64,000 nt of DNA, from contig NZ_QURB01000002.1 in the NCBI RefSeq assembly GCF_003402975.1, positions 298,101 to 362,100 on the forward strand, written 5' to 3'. The position numbers and the translations under genes were made by a program. The notes under the pieces are model-generated. The model saw nothing but the letters and a program-made list of their open reading frames with translations, had not been told where the DNA came from and searched no databases. Of the stretch, positions 1-9,000 are shown one piece after another. Each line of letters opens with the position of its first letter. Position 1 is the first letter of the stretch. The stretch is from Brumimicrobium aurantiacum (GTDB lineage Bacteria; Bacteroidota; Bacteroidia; Flavobacteriales_D; Crocinitomicaceae).

Positions 1-200
1 CTCCAAACTATCTTTTACCTATGAACATTGTTGATTACGCCTGTATGCTCAAAACTCTTGCTCAATACTGTTTTCACCTGCGGTATGGTTAATTTCAGCC
101 GTATATTCAGAACTCTTCCTCCAAACTGTTTCTAACTAAGAACAAAGTTGATTACGCCTGTATGCTCAATACTCTTGCTCAATACTGTTTTCGCCTACTG
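1..200. repeat. Degenerate tandem repeat of about 58-59 bp, cut by the window edge
   Basis: Three successive units begin with GCCTGTATGC at 39, GCCGTATATT at 98 and GCCTGTATGC at 156, giving periods of 59 and 58 bp. Each continues into a variant of CTCAAAACTCTTGCTCAATA and then CTGTTTT. Positions 1-38 match the tail of the second unit (119-155), so the array continues left of the window. It ends just before the stop codon of the VWA gene. Units 1 and 3 are closer to each other than to unit 2. No function is apparent. Confidence 0.75.
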
Positions 201-208
201 GTGAAAAC

Positions 209-2293
209 TTAGTAGCTTCCTAAATATCTGCGCATTATCCATTCAATAGTGAAAAGGGCAATAATGATGAACATCAACCAGATATAATCGATTAATTTAT
301 GGTAAGTACTGGCTTCATAGGCAACTGGAGTAATGTCATCACGCTCTTTAATATCATCAAGGATTAATTGATAATCTGAAAGCATTGCAAATTTTCCATT
401 TCCATTTTCAGCCATTTGTATCAACATTTGATGATCTGCTTTGGTAGATTGTTTTTCCAATTCAAGTGACTTTACTCCAAAAGTTCCTTCTTTCATGAAA
501 GTTGATCCATTGTACTCCGTAGTTGCTTTCCAAGTATACTTTCCAGGGTTCAATTGGCCAAGATCTAATGCATAATTGTCTGTTAAGGGTAAAAATGAAT
601 AGTCAAATTTTTCACCATTGGGTGCTGTTAGTTCAAATTGTATAGTTGGTGTAGTAATTGCCTCATAACTTTTGTTGTAAAACGCAGCATTAATCATCAT
701 TTCTTCAGAACTATTCAACACAGAAGGTAGTTGTATTCTTAATCGAGAGGTGTTTTCTTTTAGAATTAAATACTGAACAGTTTTATGTACAATTTCATTA
801 AAATGGATATGACTTTGATTCATTTGATAGTCTGCAATCCTCCAACTCCATAAACCACTTCCATAAGTAACCGCAAACTTCTCATCTTGCTGTCCACCAA
901 AGAAAAATAGAGCATCTTGTTTCTGGATTCCGCCAACACTTTGGTAAGCCAAAATAGAAGACTTATTTGTATATCTGACATCACCATAATGTCCATTTAA
1001 AGGTGGAAATTGATTCATGTTTTTCTGAGTCTCAGAAGAGAGTTTGAACAAATTAAAGGAAGGGTTGAAAGTTGCTCCAAAGTTATCTGCAGAACCTGTC
1101 GTTGAAATATTTGCTAACAATTGAATTTTCGCTATATCGACTCTTTTTGTTTGGGCAGTTACAATAAACCATTTAGGAGTATTTGTCTTCAGCAATTGAT
1201 TAAAAGCAGCGTTATTATTTGCAACTCCAGGATTATGCCAAATCACAAGATCGAAACTTTCTAACTCAGTTGGAATTTCATCAATTGTTACTGTTTTCAC
1301 TTGTAGATTGTCCTCCGTAGATAAGGCGTTTTTAATGGCTCCGACATCTGGATTAATTCCTTCAGAAACAAGCAGAACATTTGACCTGTCATCAAGTACT
1401 TCTACGAAAAATGATTTTTCATTGTTTTTTAAATTATACTCATTGTCAATTGCACTAATTTGGACAGTATATTCATGGATACCAAGTGATTTAGCATCAA
1501 GGATAAACTCAGTTTTCAGTAGACTGTAGCTTTCTTTTTGGTGTTTTAAAGTTTTAGAATCTATGATCTTCCCTCCTTCTATAAGTTTAATTTCAAAAGC
1601 AACTTCTGGAGTTTTATTTCCTTCAATACTTACTTCAACAGGGAATTTATTGTCTAAAAAAGCAATTTTATTTGAAGTTATATTTTTAATACTGTGGTCT
1701 ACTTTTTGAATGGTATCACCAACTGATAAGGTATAAACTGGGGTGTTTTTAAATTTCTGAGCAATTGATAAAGGTGTTGATCCTTCATTATAATTCCCAT
1801 CTGAAAGTAAAATAACCGCACCAATATTCCTTCCGTAGTAATTATTATATGTGCGATTGAATAGCTGACTTAAATCAGTTTTTGAATTATTAAAAACAAG
1901 TGAGTCAGGGTTTTCTAAGCTCTTATTTAAATCAAAGGTTAAACTATTAAAATCTGATTTAAAGTTGTTTCCAGCTTCAGTGATGAACTCTTTACTTAAC
2001 TGTTCAACTGTTGAACTATCAGAATAGTTCAACATAGATTCAGAATTATCAACTAATGTTAATATCAATGGTTGATCGACTTCACTTTTAGCACCTTTGA
2101 TTAAAATTCCTAAGAGTAGTAATCCAATTAAGAATAATCCTAAACTCCTTAGAGAGATTAAAGCAAAACGATTGAAAGCAGAAATCTCTTTTATCCATCC
2201 CTTTTTACGGTATAAAACGAATGAGATAGTAACAGCAATAATAGCCAACGGAACGAGCAACCATAAGGAGATGTCACTAAAAAACTCTGTCAT
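209..2293 (-). CDS. VWA-domain membrane protein (BatA/aerotolerance-like)
   Basis: This 694-residue protein has two N-terminal membrane segments (about residues 10-28 and 42-66), then a von Willebrand A-like domain, a long beta-rich extracytoplasmic region and a last membrane helix near residues 670-687. The VWA domain carries the metal-site motif DNSES (D-x-S-x-S) near residue 83 and a later LLSDG. It looks like the same broad family as the BatA-type protein at 54164-56203, with the same helix/VWA/helix plan. It starts 18 bp after the dehydrogenase-like gene upstream and is probably cotranscribed. The family is common in Bacteroidota and its exact role is unknown; a scaffolding or stress role in the cell envelope is inference. 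Confidence 0.8.
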   Translation of the reverse strand: MTEFFSDISLWLLVPLAIIAVTISFVLYRKKGWIKEISAFNRFALISLRSLGLFLIGLLLLGILIKGAKSEVDQPLILTLVDNSESMLNYSDSSTVEQLSKEFITEAGNNFKSDFNSLTFDLNKSLENPDSLVFNNSKTDLSQLFNRTYNNYYGRNIGAVILLSDGNYNEGSTPLSIAQKFKNTPVYTLSVGDTIQKVDHSIKNITSNKIAFLDNKFPVEVSIEGNKTPEVAFEIKLIEGGKIIDSKTLKHQKESYSLLKTEFILDAKSLGIHEYTVQISAIDNEYNLKNNEKSFFVEVLDDRSNVLLVSEGINPDVGAIKNALSTEDNLQVKTVTIDEIPTELESFDLVIWHNPGVANNNAAFNQLLKTNTPKWFIVTAQTKRVDIAKIQLLANISTTGSADNFGATFNPSFNLFKLSSETQKNMNQFPPLNGHYGDVRYTNKSSILAYQSVGGIQKQDALFFFGGQQDEKFAVTYGSGLWSWRIADYQMNQSHIHFNEIVHKTVQYLILKENTSRLRIQLPSVLNSSEEMMINAAFYNKSYEAITTPTIQFELTAPNGEKFDYSFLPLTDNYALDLGQLNPGKYTWKATTEYNGSTFMKEGTFGVKSLELEKQSTKADHQMLIQMAENGNGKFAMLSDYQLILDDIKERDDITPVAYEASTYHKLIDYIWLMFIIIALFTIEWIMRRYLGSY

Positions 2294-2311
2294 TTTATCG
2301 ATGTTAAGGTG

Positions 2312-3529
2312 TTATTCTTTCCCTGCTAAATAATCTTCAAGGTATTTAAAATCAGCTGAAAGTTCACCCTCTTTTGTTGTTTGAGATCCTCTTTCGATAA
2401 TTTTATGAGGGTCTTCTCCAAACAAAGCAGGTAAAACATGTTTTATCAACTCATTTCCAAAATCTTTTGAAGCGTCCTTTGGTAATTCACATGGAAGATT
2501 ATCAACCGCCATAACAGCAATTGCATCAGGATCTTTAAAATCAACCTCTTTTTCTTGTGCTGGATGATAACCATAAATAGGATCTGCTATTGTACTTGGA
2601 CGAATAGTAGAAGCTACTGGACCATCGATGTCACACGAAATATCAGCGACTACTGATAGTCGTAGATTCTCCTTCTTGAGGTCTTCTCTTGTAAAAAAAT
2701 AAGGTGAACTGCTTTCCCAATAATGACAAGCGATATACATATCAGTTTCGCTTAAATATTGATTGAACGTAGAACGATGACTCTGTCCGCTTTCAAAGAA
2801 TGCATCTCTGTCAAATTCTTTTCCATCCTCACGTTCCAAATAATCTGAAAAGTTTAAATGAGTAAATACCGGCTCACCGAATTCTTCATTTTTAAACTCT
2901 TCAGGCGTCACTTCTTTAATAGGAAGTAAATTGATGATTTCTAAAGCACCGTGACCTACTCTACCAAAACCCGTTAAAACAATCTTAGTGTTTGATGGAA
3001 GTTTTACTTTAGATAGTTCACTTTCCATTTCCTTGCGATCATCACACTTGTTTGCAGGTTTCAAATCATATAAATCATGTTTGAGTCCATAGGTACGGAA
3101 TCCATTATAACAACCAACAATTCCAGCGTATCGACCAAATCCAATGATTCTAAGACCATTTTTGTCTGTCAACACTTCGTAATCTGTCAATTTGATTTTA
3201 TTGTCAATTACTGCTTGAAGTAAATCTCTATTATATGGTTGTTTCTTGAAAGTATGTGAGAAAAAGAAAAACTGTTTGTTTGGGATTAAGTCTTCAATGT
3301 TGACCTCTTTTACTCCCATCACAATATCACAATCTTCAACTGAATCTACAATTGGTACACCTAAATCTGAATATTCTTTGTCTTTAAAAGCCCTAATTGG
3401 ACTTGATTGAACAACTAATTCAACATTTGGATATTCCTCCATAACGCGAAGGCATTGATCCGGTGAAAGAGGAACACGCTGATCTGGCGGAACTTTACCC
3501 TCTCTTATTATACCAATTTTTGTAGTCAT
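2312..3529 (-). CDS. Saccharopine/alanine-dehydrogenase-like NAD(P)-dependent oxidoreductase
   Basis: The 405-residue protein has the N-terminal AlaDH/PNT fold (REGKVPPDQRVPLSP at residues 9-23; SHTFKKQPYN at 91-100, a motif typical of LYS1-type saccharopine dehydrogenases). A Rossmann NAD(P) site follows, with GFGRVG at 187-192. The family interconverts amino acids and keto acids with NAD(P)H. Lysine synthesis in this genome appears to use diaminopimelate (see lysA), so a role in making lysine through saccharopine is unlikely. Lysine breakdown or another amino-acid substrate is possible. It is the first gene of a probable two-gene operon with the VWA gene, with a -7 element just upstream. 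Confidence 0.75.
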   Translation of the reverse strand: MTTKIGIIREGKVPPDQRVPLSPDQCLRVMEEYPNVELVVQSSPIRAFKDKEYSDLGVPIVDSVEDCDIVMGVKEVNIEDLIPNKQFFFFSHTFKKQPYNRDLLQAVIDNKIKLTDYEVLTDKNGLRIIGFGRYAGIVGCYNGFRTYGLKHDLYDLKPANKCDDRKEMESELSKVKLPSNTKIVLTGFGRVGHGALEIINLLPIKEVTPEEFKNEEFGEPVFTHLNFSDYLEREDGKEFDRDAFFESGQSHRSTFNQYLSETDMYIACHYWESSSPYFFTREDLKKENLRLSVVADISCDIDGPVASTIRPSTIADPIYGYHPAQEKEVDFKDPDAIAVMAVDNLPCELPKDASKDFGNELIKHVLPALFGEDPHKIIERGSQTTKEGELSADFKYLEDYLAGKE

Positions 3530-3543
3530 AAAATGTGTTTTTA

Positions 3544-3551
3544 CAAAAATA
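3544..3551 (-). promoter_or_regulatory. -7 element (TATTTTTG) of the dehydrogenase-VWA operon
   Basis: The minus strand reads TATTTTTG, a full match to the Bacteroidota -7 consensus TAnnTTTG. It lies 15 bp from the ATG at 3529, which predicts a leader of about 10 nt. Confidence 0.55.
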
Positions 3552-3594
3552 GCAGAATTAAACGATTTTGTGATTGAAAGAACTTAAAACTCCA

Positions 3595-6009
3595 TTACTC
3601 CTCTATTTCTGCATCTTTTATTTTATCTCTTAACTCCTTGTTTTTAGTGGTTAAATTTCCAAATTTATAAGACAGTGTCAAATACAAACGTCTTGTTGTC
3701 CACTTATATTCCGTTTCTTGAATTACCGTTCCATCATTAATTTCAAAGTAGAATCCTTTTTGGTTAAATACATCTGTAACACGAACACCAAGCACCATTT
3801 TCTTGTCCATCAAAGTTCTTGTAAAACCAATGTCAATTCCTGGGTTACGTTGATAAATCCCTTGAACAGTATAACGTGGAGCGATATATTGAGCGTTTAA
3901 TTGAATAGCTGTTGTATTGTCGAAAAATGAAAATGTAGAATTTAATTTCGCATCCCAACTTACTCCTTGGTTACTCAATGTTGTTCCATTAATTTCTGCT
4001 GACAAACGACTTTCGTATGCGTTTATAGAAACCATGTTTTTCCACCATTTAAAAGGAGAATACGTTCCAATTAACTCCACTCCATAATCATAACTTTCAT
4101 CAACATTGGCAAAACTTGTGATACTTACACCATCATCATAAAATTGACGAATTCGTTGAATTCTATCCACTGTTTGCTTGAAATATAAGGTACTTGTTAA
4201 AGAAGCTGATTTCCAAATTTTCTCATAACCTAATTCATAAGAGTTGATGTATTCTGGTCTGATTGCAGGATTTCCAACCCTTAAATTTAGAGGATCGCTA
4301 TATACTGGAAAAGGATTTACTTCTCTTGAACCAGGTCGATTGATTCTTCTACTGTAACTACCAAAAATTTCACCCTTTTCATCATTTCCATAAGAAGCAT
4401 GAATAGATGGGAAGAAACTAAAATAGTTGTTTTCGAAAGATTCATTTGTCGTCAATAAACGAGGCTCTACAAAGGCTTGTTCTAATCGAACACCTGCTTG
4501 ATATTTGAATTTATCTGTTAATTGATGACCGAAAATTCCATATGCAGAATAAATTTCTTCATCAAACGCCAATTCATTATTCACATTAGGATCTGGAAGA
4601 ACGGTCTCCGTGATGGTATCATAATACTCTAAATAATTTCCTTCATTTTGTCGGCTAATTCTTGTTTGCAATCCAGCTTCATACTTCATGTTTTTATTGA
4701 TTTCTCGAACTAAATCTGTTGAAACAATAAAGTTACTTTTATCTTCAGTGCGTTCTTGATTTTGAAAACGGTATGAGTTGGAAGTTGGTGTACCATCTGG
4801 GTTGTAGTAATTTTCTTTGAATTCACCAATTGAAAGTTCATCTCCTAAAGATTGTGAAGCAGCTATGATTAAATCTCCTTTTTCATCTTTAAAATCTAAT
4901 TTGTAATTGGCGTTAATATCTAATGATTTTCGTGTTCTAGGGTCGTAAACTTGACGATCCCAGGTTTGATAAAGTGCATCATCATAAAACAATTCATTAT
5001 CTTGTCGACCTTCTCTGATACGGTCTGTATCTGTTCCTGCAACAGAAATCCCAAATACTTGATTGTCTGCCAAAAAGAAATCAGCACCTATTTTTCCAGT
5101 ATGTGATTCACGGAAATCAGTTCCCAATCTATCTTGAGTCAAGAACTCAGTAGAGCTACCAAGATTAGAAGTTCTTTCATTAAAGTTATTTCTGAATCCT
5201 TCTCTATACCTATATGAATAACTTGCGTAAAAATTGATTTTTTCATTTCTAATATTGAATCCAACATTAGCGCTATAAAGATTTTCGCTTGCTGCGGTTA
5301 ACTGGACGTTTGTATTGATACCGCGGAGTTTTTTCTTTTTTAAGACAATATTGATTATTCCTGCTGTTCCTTCAGGGTTGTATTTTGCAGAAGGATTTGT
5401 CACTAACTCAATTCTCTCAATGGCACTGGCAGGAATACCATCTAGTGCACCATCTCCGCTAGACAATACACTTTGTCGGCCATCAATTAATATTGTGACA
5501 CTTCCATTTCCACGTAGTGAAACATTTCCGTCATTGTCAACTTCTACTGATGGAATATTATTTAAAACTTCAGTAAGTCCACCACCAACAGCAGTCATAT
5601 CTTCGCTAACATTGTATGTTCTTTTGTCAATGCTTGACTCCATTAAGGAAGTTTCTCCTCTAATTTCTACCTCTTCAAGGTCTTGACTTTTTATTTTAGT
5701 CAACTTAATAGTTCCTAGGTTGAGATTTTTGTTTTTGATAATTTCAAATTGATCAATTTGGTGGTTTTTAAAACCAAAAAAAGAAATCACAGCATAGTAA
5801 TTTCCAGCAGGAACATTTTCCAACACTATCTTCCCTTCTAAAGAGGAATATTCTCCTTTAACAACAGATGAATCGATTGGTGAAAATAAGCGAAAATTTG
5901 CGTATTCAATAGGCGCTTCATTATCGTCGACAACTTTCAAAGAAAGTTTACTTTGAGTAAATCCAAGTGTAGAAACGAGGACGAAAATGAGGCAAAAATA
6001 ATATTGCAT
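3595..6009 (-). CDS. TonB-dependent-receptor-like outer-membrane beta-barrel protein
   Basis: The 804-residue protein has a signal peptide ending near GFTQS (residue 20), then a carboxypeptidase-like regulatory domain (about 21-100), a plug domain (about 130-225, with NNIPSVEVDNDG and SLRGNGSVTILIDGR) and a C-terminal beta-barrel with many alternating aromatic strands. This order is that of the Bacteroidota outer_membrane_beta_barrel family, in which plug and barrel are kept but the substrate is often unknown. It is encoded alone, 93 bp downstream of a MarR gene on the same strand. MarR control or cotranscription is possible but not shown. Confidence 0.85.
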   Translation of the reverse strand: MQYYFCLIFVLVSTLGFTQSKLSLKVVDDNEAPIEYANFRLFSPIDSSVVKGEYSSLEGKIVLENVPAGNYYAVISFFGFKNHQIDQFEIIKNKNLNLGTIKLTKIKSQDLEEVEIRGETSLMESSIDKRTYNVSEDMTAVGGGLTEVLNNIPSVEVDNDGNVSLRGNGSVTILIDGRQSVLSSGDGALDGIPASAIERIELVTNPSAKYNPEGTAGIINIVLKKKKLRGINTNVQLTAASENLYSANVGFNIRNEKINFYASYSYRYREGFRNNFNERTSNLGSSTEFLTQDRLGTDFRESHTGKIGADFFLADNQVFGISVAGTDTDRIREGRQDNELFYDDALYQTWDRQVYDPRTRKSLDINANYKLDFKDEKGDLIIAASQSLGDELSIGEFKENYYNPDGTPTSNSYRFQNQERTEDKSNFIVSTDLVREINKNMKYEAGLQTRISRQNEGNYLEYYDTITETVLPDPNVNNELAFDEEIYSAYGIFGHQLTDKFKYQAGVRLEQAFVEPRLLTTNESFENNYFSFFPSIHASYGNDEKGEIFGSYSRRINRPGSREVNPFPVYSDPLNLRVGNPAIRPEYINSYELGYEKIWKSASLTSTLYFKQTVDRIQRIRQFYDDGVSITSFANVDESYDYGVELIGTYSPFKWWKNMVSINAYESRLSAEINGTTLSNQGVSWDAKLNSTFSFFDNTTAIQLNAQYIAPRYTVQGIYQRNPGIDIGFTRTLMDKKMVLGVRVTDVFNQKGFYFEINDGTVIQETEYKWTTRRLYLTLSYKFGNLTTKNKELRDKIKDAEIEE

Positions 6010-6102
6010 AAAGTGAATTTTGTGCGAAATTAATAAATCAAATGATTAAATAAATAGCTTTAACTGAAAGCTAACGAAATAAGCTTTTCAGGTATGTAAA
6101 AC

Positions 6103-6546
6103 TTACTGATTGCGGAATTTATCTAACAAATAGCTCAATGTTTCAGCTTCTTCATTTGTTAAGTTCTTAAAGTGATTATCCTCAAATTGTACATCCAGTT
6201 GTGATAAAACGTCAAGCCCTTGTTGAGTAATTTCTAATTCAACCACTCTTTTATCCTTAGTACCTTTACTTCTTTTTACGAACTTTTTGCTGATGAGTTT
6301 ATCAATAAGTCGCGTAGTATTCGGTGATTTTTCAATCATGCGGTCCTTCACCGTTTTGATGTTCAACTTCTTCTTCGCTCCTCTTAAAATTCTCAAGATA
6401 TTAAATTGTGCCATACTTAAGTCATATTCTTCTAACTGATGATGGTAATAGGAACCAATGTGATTAGAAGTGTAACGAATGTTGGTCAACACTTTATGAT
6501 GAATATCTTTGAAATTAGCTGTAATAATAGACTCAATTTTTTTCAT
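6103..6546 (-). CDS. MarR-family transcriptional regulator
   Basis: The 147-residue protein has the MarR winged-helix layout: an N-terminal dimer helix, a recognition region (KDRMIEKSPNTTRLIDKLISK, residues 66-86) and a charged wing (RSKGTKDKRVVELEIT). Such proteins usually repress neighbouring genes and respond to small phenolic or oxidising ligands. It is divergent from the LytS kinase (98 bp between starts) and upstream of the beta-barrel gene, so either could be its target. The -7 element lies only 8 bp from the start codon. Confidence 0.9.
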   Translation of the reverse strand: MKKIESIITANFKDIHHKVLTNIRYTSNHIGSYYHHQLEEYDLSMAQFNILRILRGAKKKLNIKTVKDRMIEKSPNTTRLIDKLISKKFVKRSKGTKDKRVVELEITQQGLDVLSQLDVQFEDNHFKNLTNEEAETLSYLLDKFRNQ

Positions 6547-6553
6547 ATCCCAA

Positions 6554-6561
6554 CAAAGATA
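6554..6561 (-). promoter_or_regulatory. -7 element (TATCTTTG) of the MarR gene
   Basis: The minus strand carries TATCTTTG, matching TAnnTTTG. Its last base is 8 bp from the A of the ATG at 6546, so transcription should begin within about 0-3 nt of the start codon and the mRNA may be leaderless. Confidence 0.55.
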
Positions 6562-6644
6562 ACTACCTAGGTAAGAAATTCAAATAAAGAGCTCAATTAT
6601 GAACTTATTTTAACTTATTCTAAAATAATAATTATTTTTAAGCA

Positions 6645-7667
6645 ATGTTAAAACATACACTTCTTTACTGGTTTGTTCAAATAATCTCATGGGGAATTCT
6701 ATGTTCAATTATTGGGGTATCAACCTATATTCAAGGTGAATTCAATGACAAGACCGCTTATAAAATTGTTGAGTTATACATTTCTCTTTTAATCGTTTCG
6801 CATTTTATCCGTTGGGTATTTATTAAGAAAGAATGGTTGAATTTAAAACTAACTCCTTTAATTCCAAGAATCCTGAGTCTAGTTACTGCCATGTCTTTAA
6901 TATTAATGGTGATATCCAATACGAGCAACACCTTGTTTTATAATGAAGAATGGTTGACTCTTTCAGAATTTTTAATCAACACTTTGTTGTACTCTATATT
7001 TCTAATTATGTGGAGCGCCGTTTATTTGACATACCATTTATTGCAAAAATCTAGATTACAAGAAATCAACAATCTTAAACTTCAAACCAGTCAAACGCAG
7101 AATGAATTAAAAACATTACGGGATCAATTGAATCCTCACTTTTTATTTAATTCTTTAAATAGCATTCGCGCCTTAATAGAGATTGAGCCCAAAACGGCAA
7201 AATCGGCCATTACCACACTTTCCAGTTTATTACGTAATTCACTAATTTTAGGAAAGCGAGCAAAAATAAACTTGAAAGAAGAATTGCAATTGGTTGAAGA
7301 GTATTTAAGACTTGAGAAAATACGTTTTGAGGAACGATTGAAATACACATTAAACAATGAGATACAACAATCGATTCACCTTCCTCCTTTCCTTTTGCAA
7401 AGTTTGGTTGAGAATGCTTTAAAACACGGGATTTCACAACGAGTTGAAGGTGGTGAAATCAATATTAAGATTTCAATTGAAAACAATAAATTTGTTTTGA
7501 ACGTTATTAATGATGGTATATATAACGATAGTAAAGAGTCTGGAATAGGAATTAAAAATAGCCGCAGAAGATTGGAAATTATTTATGGTCAAGCGGCAGG
7601 ATACGAGATAAAAAATAAGAACGGTAAAGTTCACGCATGCATTTGGATTAATCAAAATCAACTTTAA
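6645..7667 (+). CDS. LytS-type sensor histidine kinase (His_kinase family)
   Basis: The 340-residue protein has four predicted membrane helices (about 7-27, 41-60, 74-95 and 110-130), a short coiled linker and the His_kinase domain with QLNPHFLFNSLNS, the phospho-accepting His being residue 165. An ATPase N box (LVENALKHG) and a G box (GIGIKNSRRRLEI) follow. No separate periplasmic sensor domain is visible, so the signal is probably sensed in or near the membrane. The stop codon is directly followed by the ATG of the LytTR response regulator, which makes the pair one translationally linked two-component system. Confidence 0.93.
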   Translation: MLKHTLLYWFVQIISWGILCSIIGVSTYIQGEFNDKTAYKIVELYISLLIVSHFIRWVFIKKEWLNLKLTPLIPRILSLVTAMSLILMVISNTSNTLFYNEEWLTLSEFLINTLLYSIFLIMWSAVYLTYHLLQKSRLQEINNLKLQTSQTQNELKTLRDQLNPHFLFNSLNSIRALIEIEPKTAKSAITTLSSLLRNSLILGKRAKINLKEELQLVEEYLRLEKIRFEERLKYTLNNEIQQSIHLPPFLLQSLVENALKHGISQRVEGGEINIKISIENNKFVLNVINDGIYNDSKESGIGIKNSRRRLEIIYGQAAGYEIKNKNGKVHACIWINQNQL

Positions 7668-8411
7668 ATGGAACAATTAAAAGTAATCATTATAGACGAT
7701 GAACGTTTGGCTAGACAAGAGCTTAAACACATGTTAGAGAATCATAAGAATGAAATTGAAATCATCGGTGAGGCAAGTAACGGGAAGGAAGCAATAAAAA
7801 TGATTGAGTCACTAAATCCGGACTTGATCTTTTTGGATATTCAAATGCCAGAAATGGATGGATTTGAGGTGATAAATCGATTAGAGGAAATACCAAAAGT
7901 AATTTTTGTTACAGCTTATGACAATTACGCACTTGAAGCTTTTAAAGTTGGTGCAACAGACTATCTACTCAAACCTATTGAAGCCGATGCATTAAAGAAG
8001 GCAATTGAAAAGTTAAGTACCAATAGTGAAGATGATTTTTTCTCTCCAACAGAGAGTGAGCGTTCAAATAGAAAGTTAACTATAGATGATCACATTTTTA
8101 TTAAAGATGGTGAAAAGTGTTATTTCCCTAAATTATCAGAAGTTCGTTACTTTGAAAGTCAAGGGAATTATGTAAAGATATTCTTTAATGACCATCATCC
8201 AATGATATTGAGAAGTTTGAATGCATTACAGGATCGATTATCAACAGAAGATTTTTTTAGAGCCAATAGAAAGTACCTAGTCAATTTTCATCATATACAA
8301 AATATTGAAAACTGGTTTAATGGAGGATTGAAATTAACCTTTTCAGATAAGGTTGAGATTGAAATTTCAAGACGTCAGACTATTCGTTTTAAAGAAATGA
8401 TGACACTCTAA
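7668..8411 (+). CDS. LytTR-family response regulator
   Basis: The 247-residue protein has an N-terminal receiver domain with the acidic pair D10-D11, phospho-acceptor D57 in LIFLDIQMPEMDG and conserved K102 in LLKPI. A C-terminal LytTR DNA-binding domain (about 148-245) contains the typical YFESQGNYVKIFF and FFRANRKYLVNFHHI stretches. It follows the kinase with no intergenic base. Its targets cannot be read from the window; LytTR regulators commonly control envelope, adhesion or metabolite-transport genes. Confidence 0.95.
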   Translation: MEQLKVIIIDDERLARQELKHMLENHKNEIEIIGEASNGKEAIKMIESLNPDLIFLDIQMPEMDGFEVINRLEEIPKVIFVTAYDNYALEAFKVGATDYLLKPIEADALKKAIEKLSTNSEDDFFSPTESERSNRKLTIDDHIFIKDGEKCYFPKLSEVRYFESQGNYVKIFFNDHHPMILRSLNALQDRLSTEDFFRANRKYLVNFHHIQNIENWFNGGLKLTFSDKVEIEISRRQTIRFKEMMTL

Positions 8412-8477
8412 ATGGAATATTTTAACAAAAAATCCAATTATAATTAAAAATCATGCTGATATTTTAACAGTAAGAAG

Positions 8478-8485
8478 TAAATTTG
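8478..8485 (+). promoter_or_regulatory. -7 element (TAAATTTG) of the RRM gene
   Basis: TAAATTTG matches the Bacteroidota TAnnTTTG element. It lies 28 bp before the ATG at 8514, predicting a leader of about 20 nt. No convincing -33 TTTG is seen. Confidence 0.5.
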
Positions 8486-8513
8486 CACCCAGTTCAGAGA
8501 AACATTTTAGATA

Positions 8514-8921
8514 ATGACAAATATTTTTATAGCCAACCTAGATTTTGGAATCACATCCGAAGACCTGAGAGCCACATTTTCACAATTTGGTGAAGTGTCA
8601 TACGCACATGTTGTATATGATAATAAAACCAAAAAATCCAAAGGATACGGTTATGTTGAAATGGAAGATCTTTCACTTGCCAATGCAGCTATTAGCGCAT
8701 TAAACGGGATGGAAGTTAATGGTAGAGTTCTTGATGTTAAATTAGCTACACCAAAAGAAAAGCGTCCACAAAATATTAATAAGCCAAAAGAATCTTTCAA
8801 ATCTAAACCTTCAAGACCAGAGCGTTCTGATCGACCTTCAAAGCCGAGAAAAGAAGTAAAAGAAGTGAAAACAAGTGAAAGAAGAGTAATGCGTCCGCGT
8901 AGAAAGCGAAAAGAAGATTAA
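8514..8921 (+). CDS. RRM-domain RNA-binding protein
   Basis: The 135-residue protein has one RNA recognition motif (residues about 3-78) with RNP2 IFIANL and RNP1 KGYGYVEM, followed by a tail of about 55 residues rich in Lys, Arg, Pro and Ser. This is the layout of the small RNA-binding proteins found in many Bacteroidota, which have been implicated in post-transcriptional control. It stands alone behind its own promoter. The basic tail probably adds nonspecific RNA affinity (inference). Confidence 0.93.
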   Translation: MTNIFIANLDFGITSEDLRATFSQFGEVSYAHVVYDNKTKKSKGYGYVEMEDLSLANAAISALNGMEVNGRVLDVKLATPKEKRPQNINKPKESFKSKPSRPERSDRPSKPRKEVKEVKTSERRVMRPRRKRKED

Positions 8922-8974
8922 TTCAATTCGTTTTCCATCATATATTTACATCGTTCTATAAAAATTTCGTTCTA

Positions 8975-9000
8975 CCCTTATCTAATCAAATAGATAAGGG
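8975..9000. terminator. Perfect 10-bp stem-loop across the 3' end of the unknown secreted-protein gene
   Basis: CCCTTATCTA (8975-8984) pairs perfectly with TAGATAAGGG (8991-9000) around a 6-nt loop. The stem includes the minus-strand stop codon at 8982-8984. It lies between convergent genes and could end transcription from both sides, but no strong T-tract follows it on either strand. Confidence 0.45.

Noticed and set aside
1-200. CRISPR array at the left edge
   Set aside because: Units are degenerate and contiguous, without unique spacers between identical repeats, and no cas gene is in the window.
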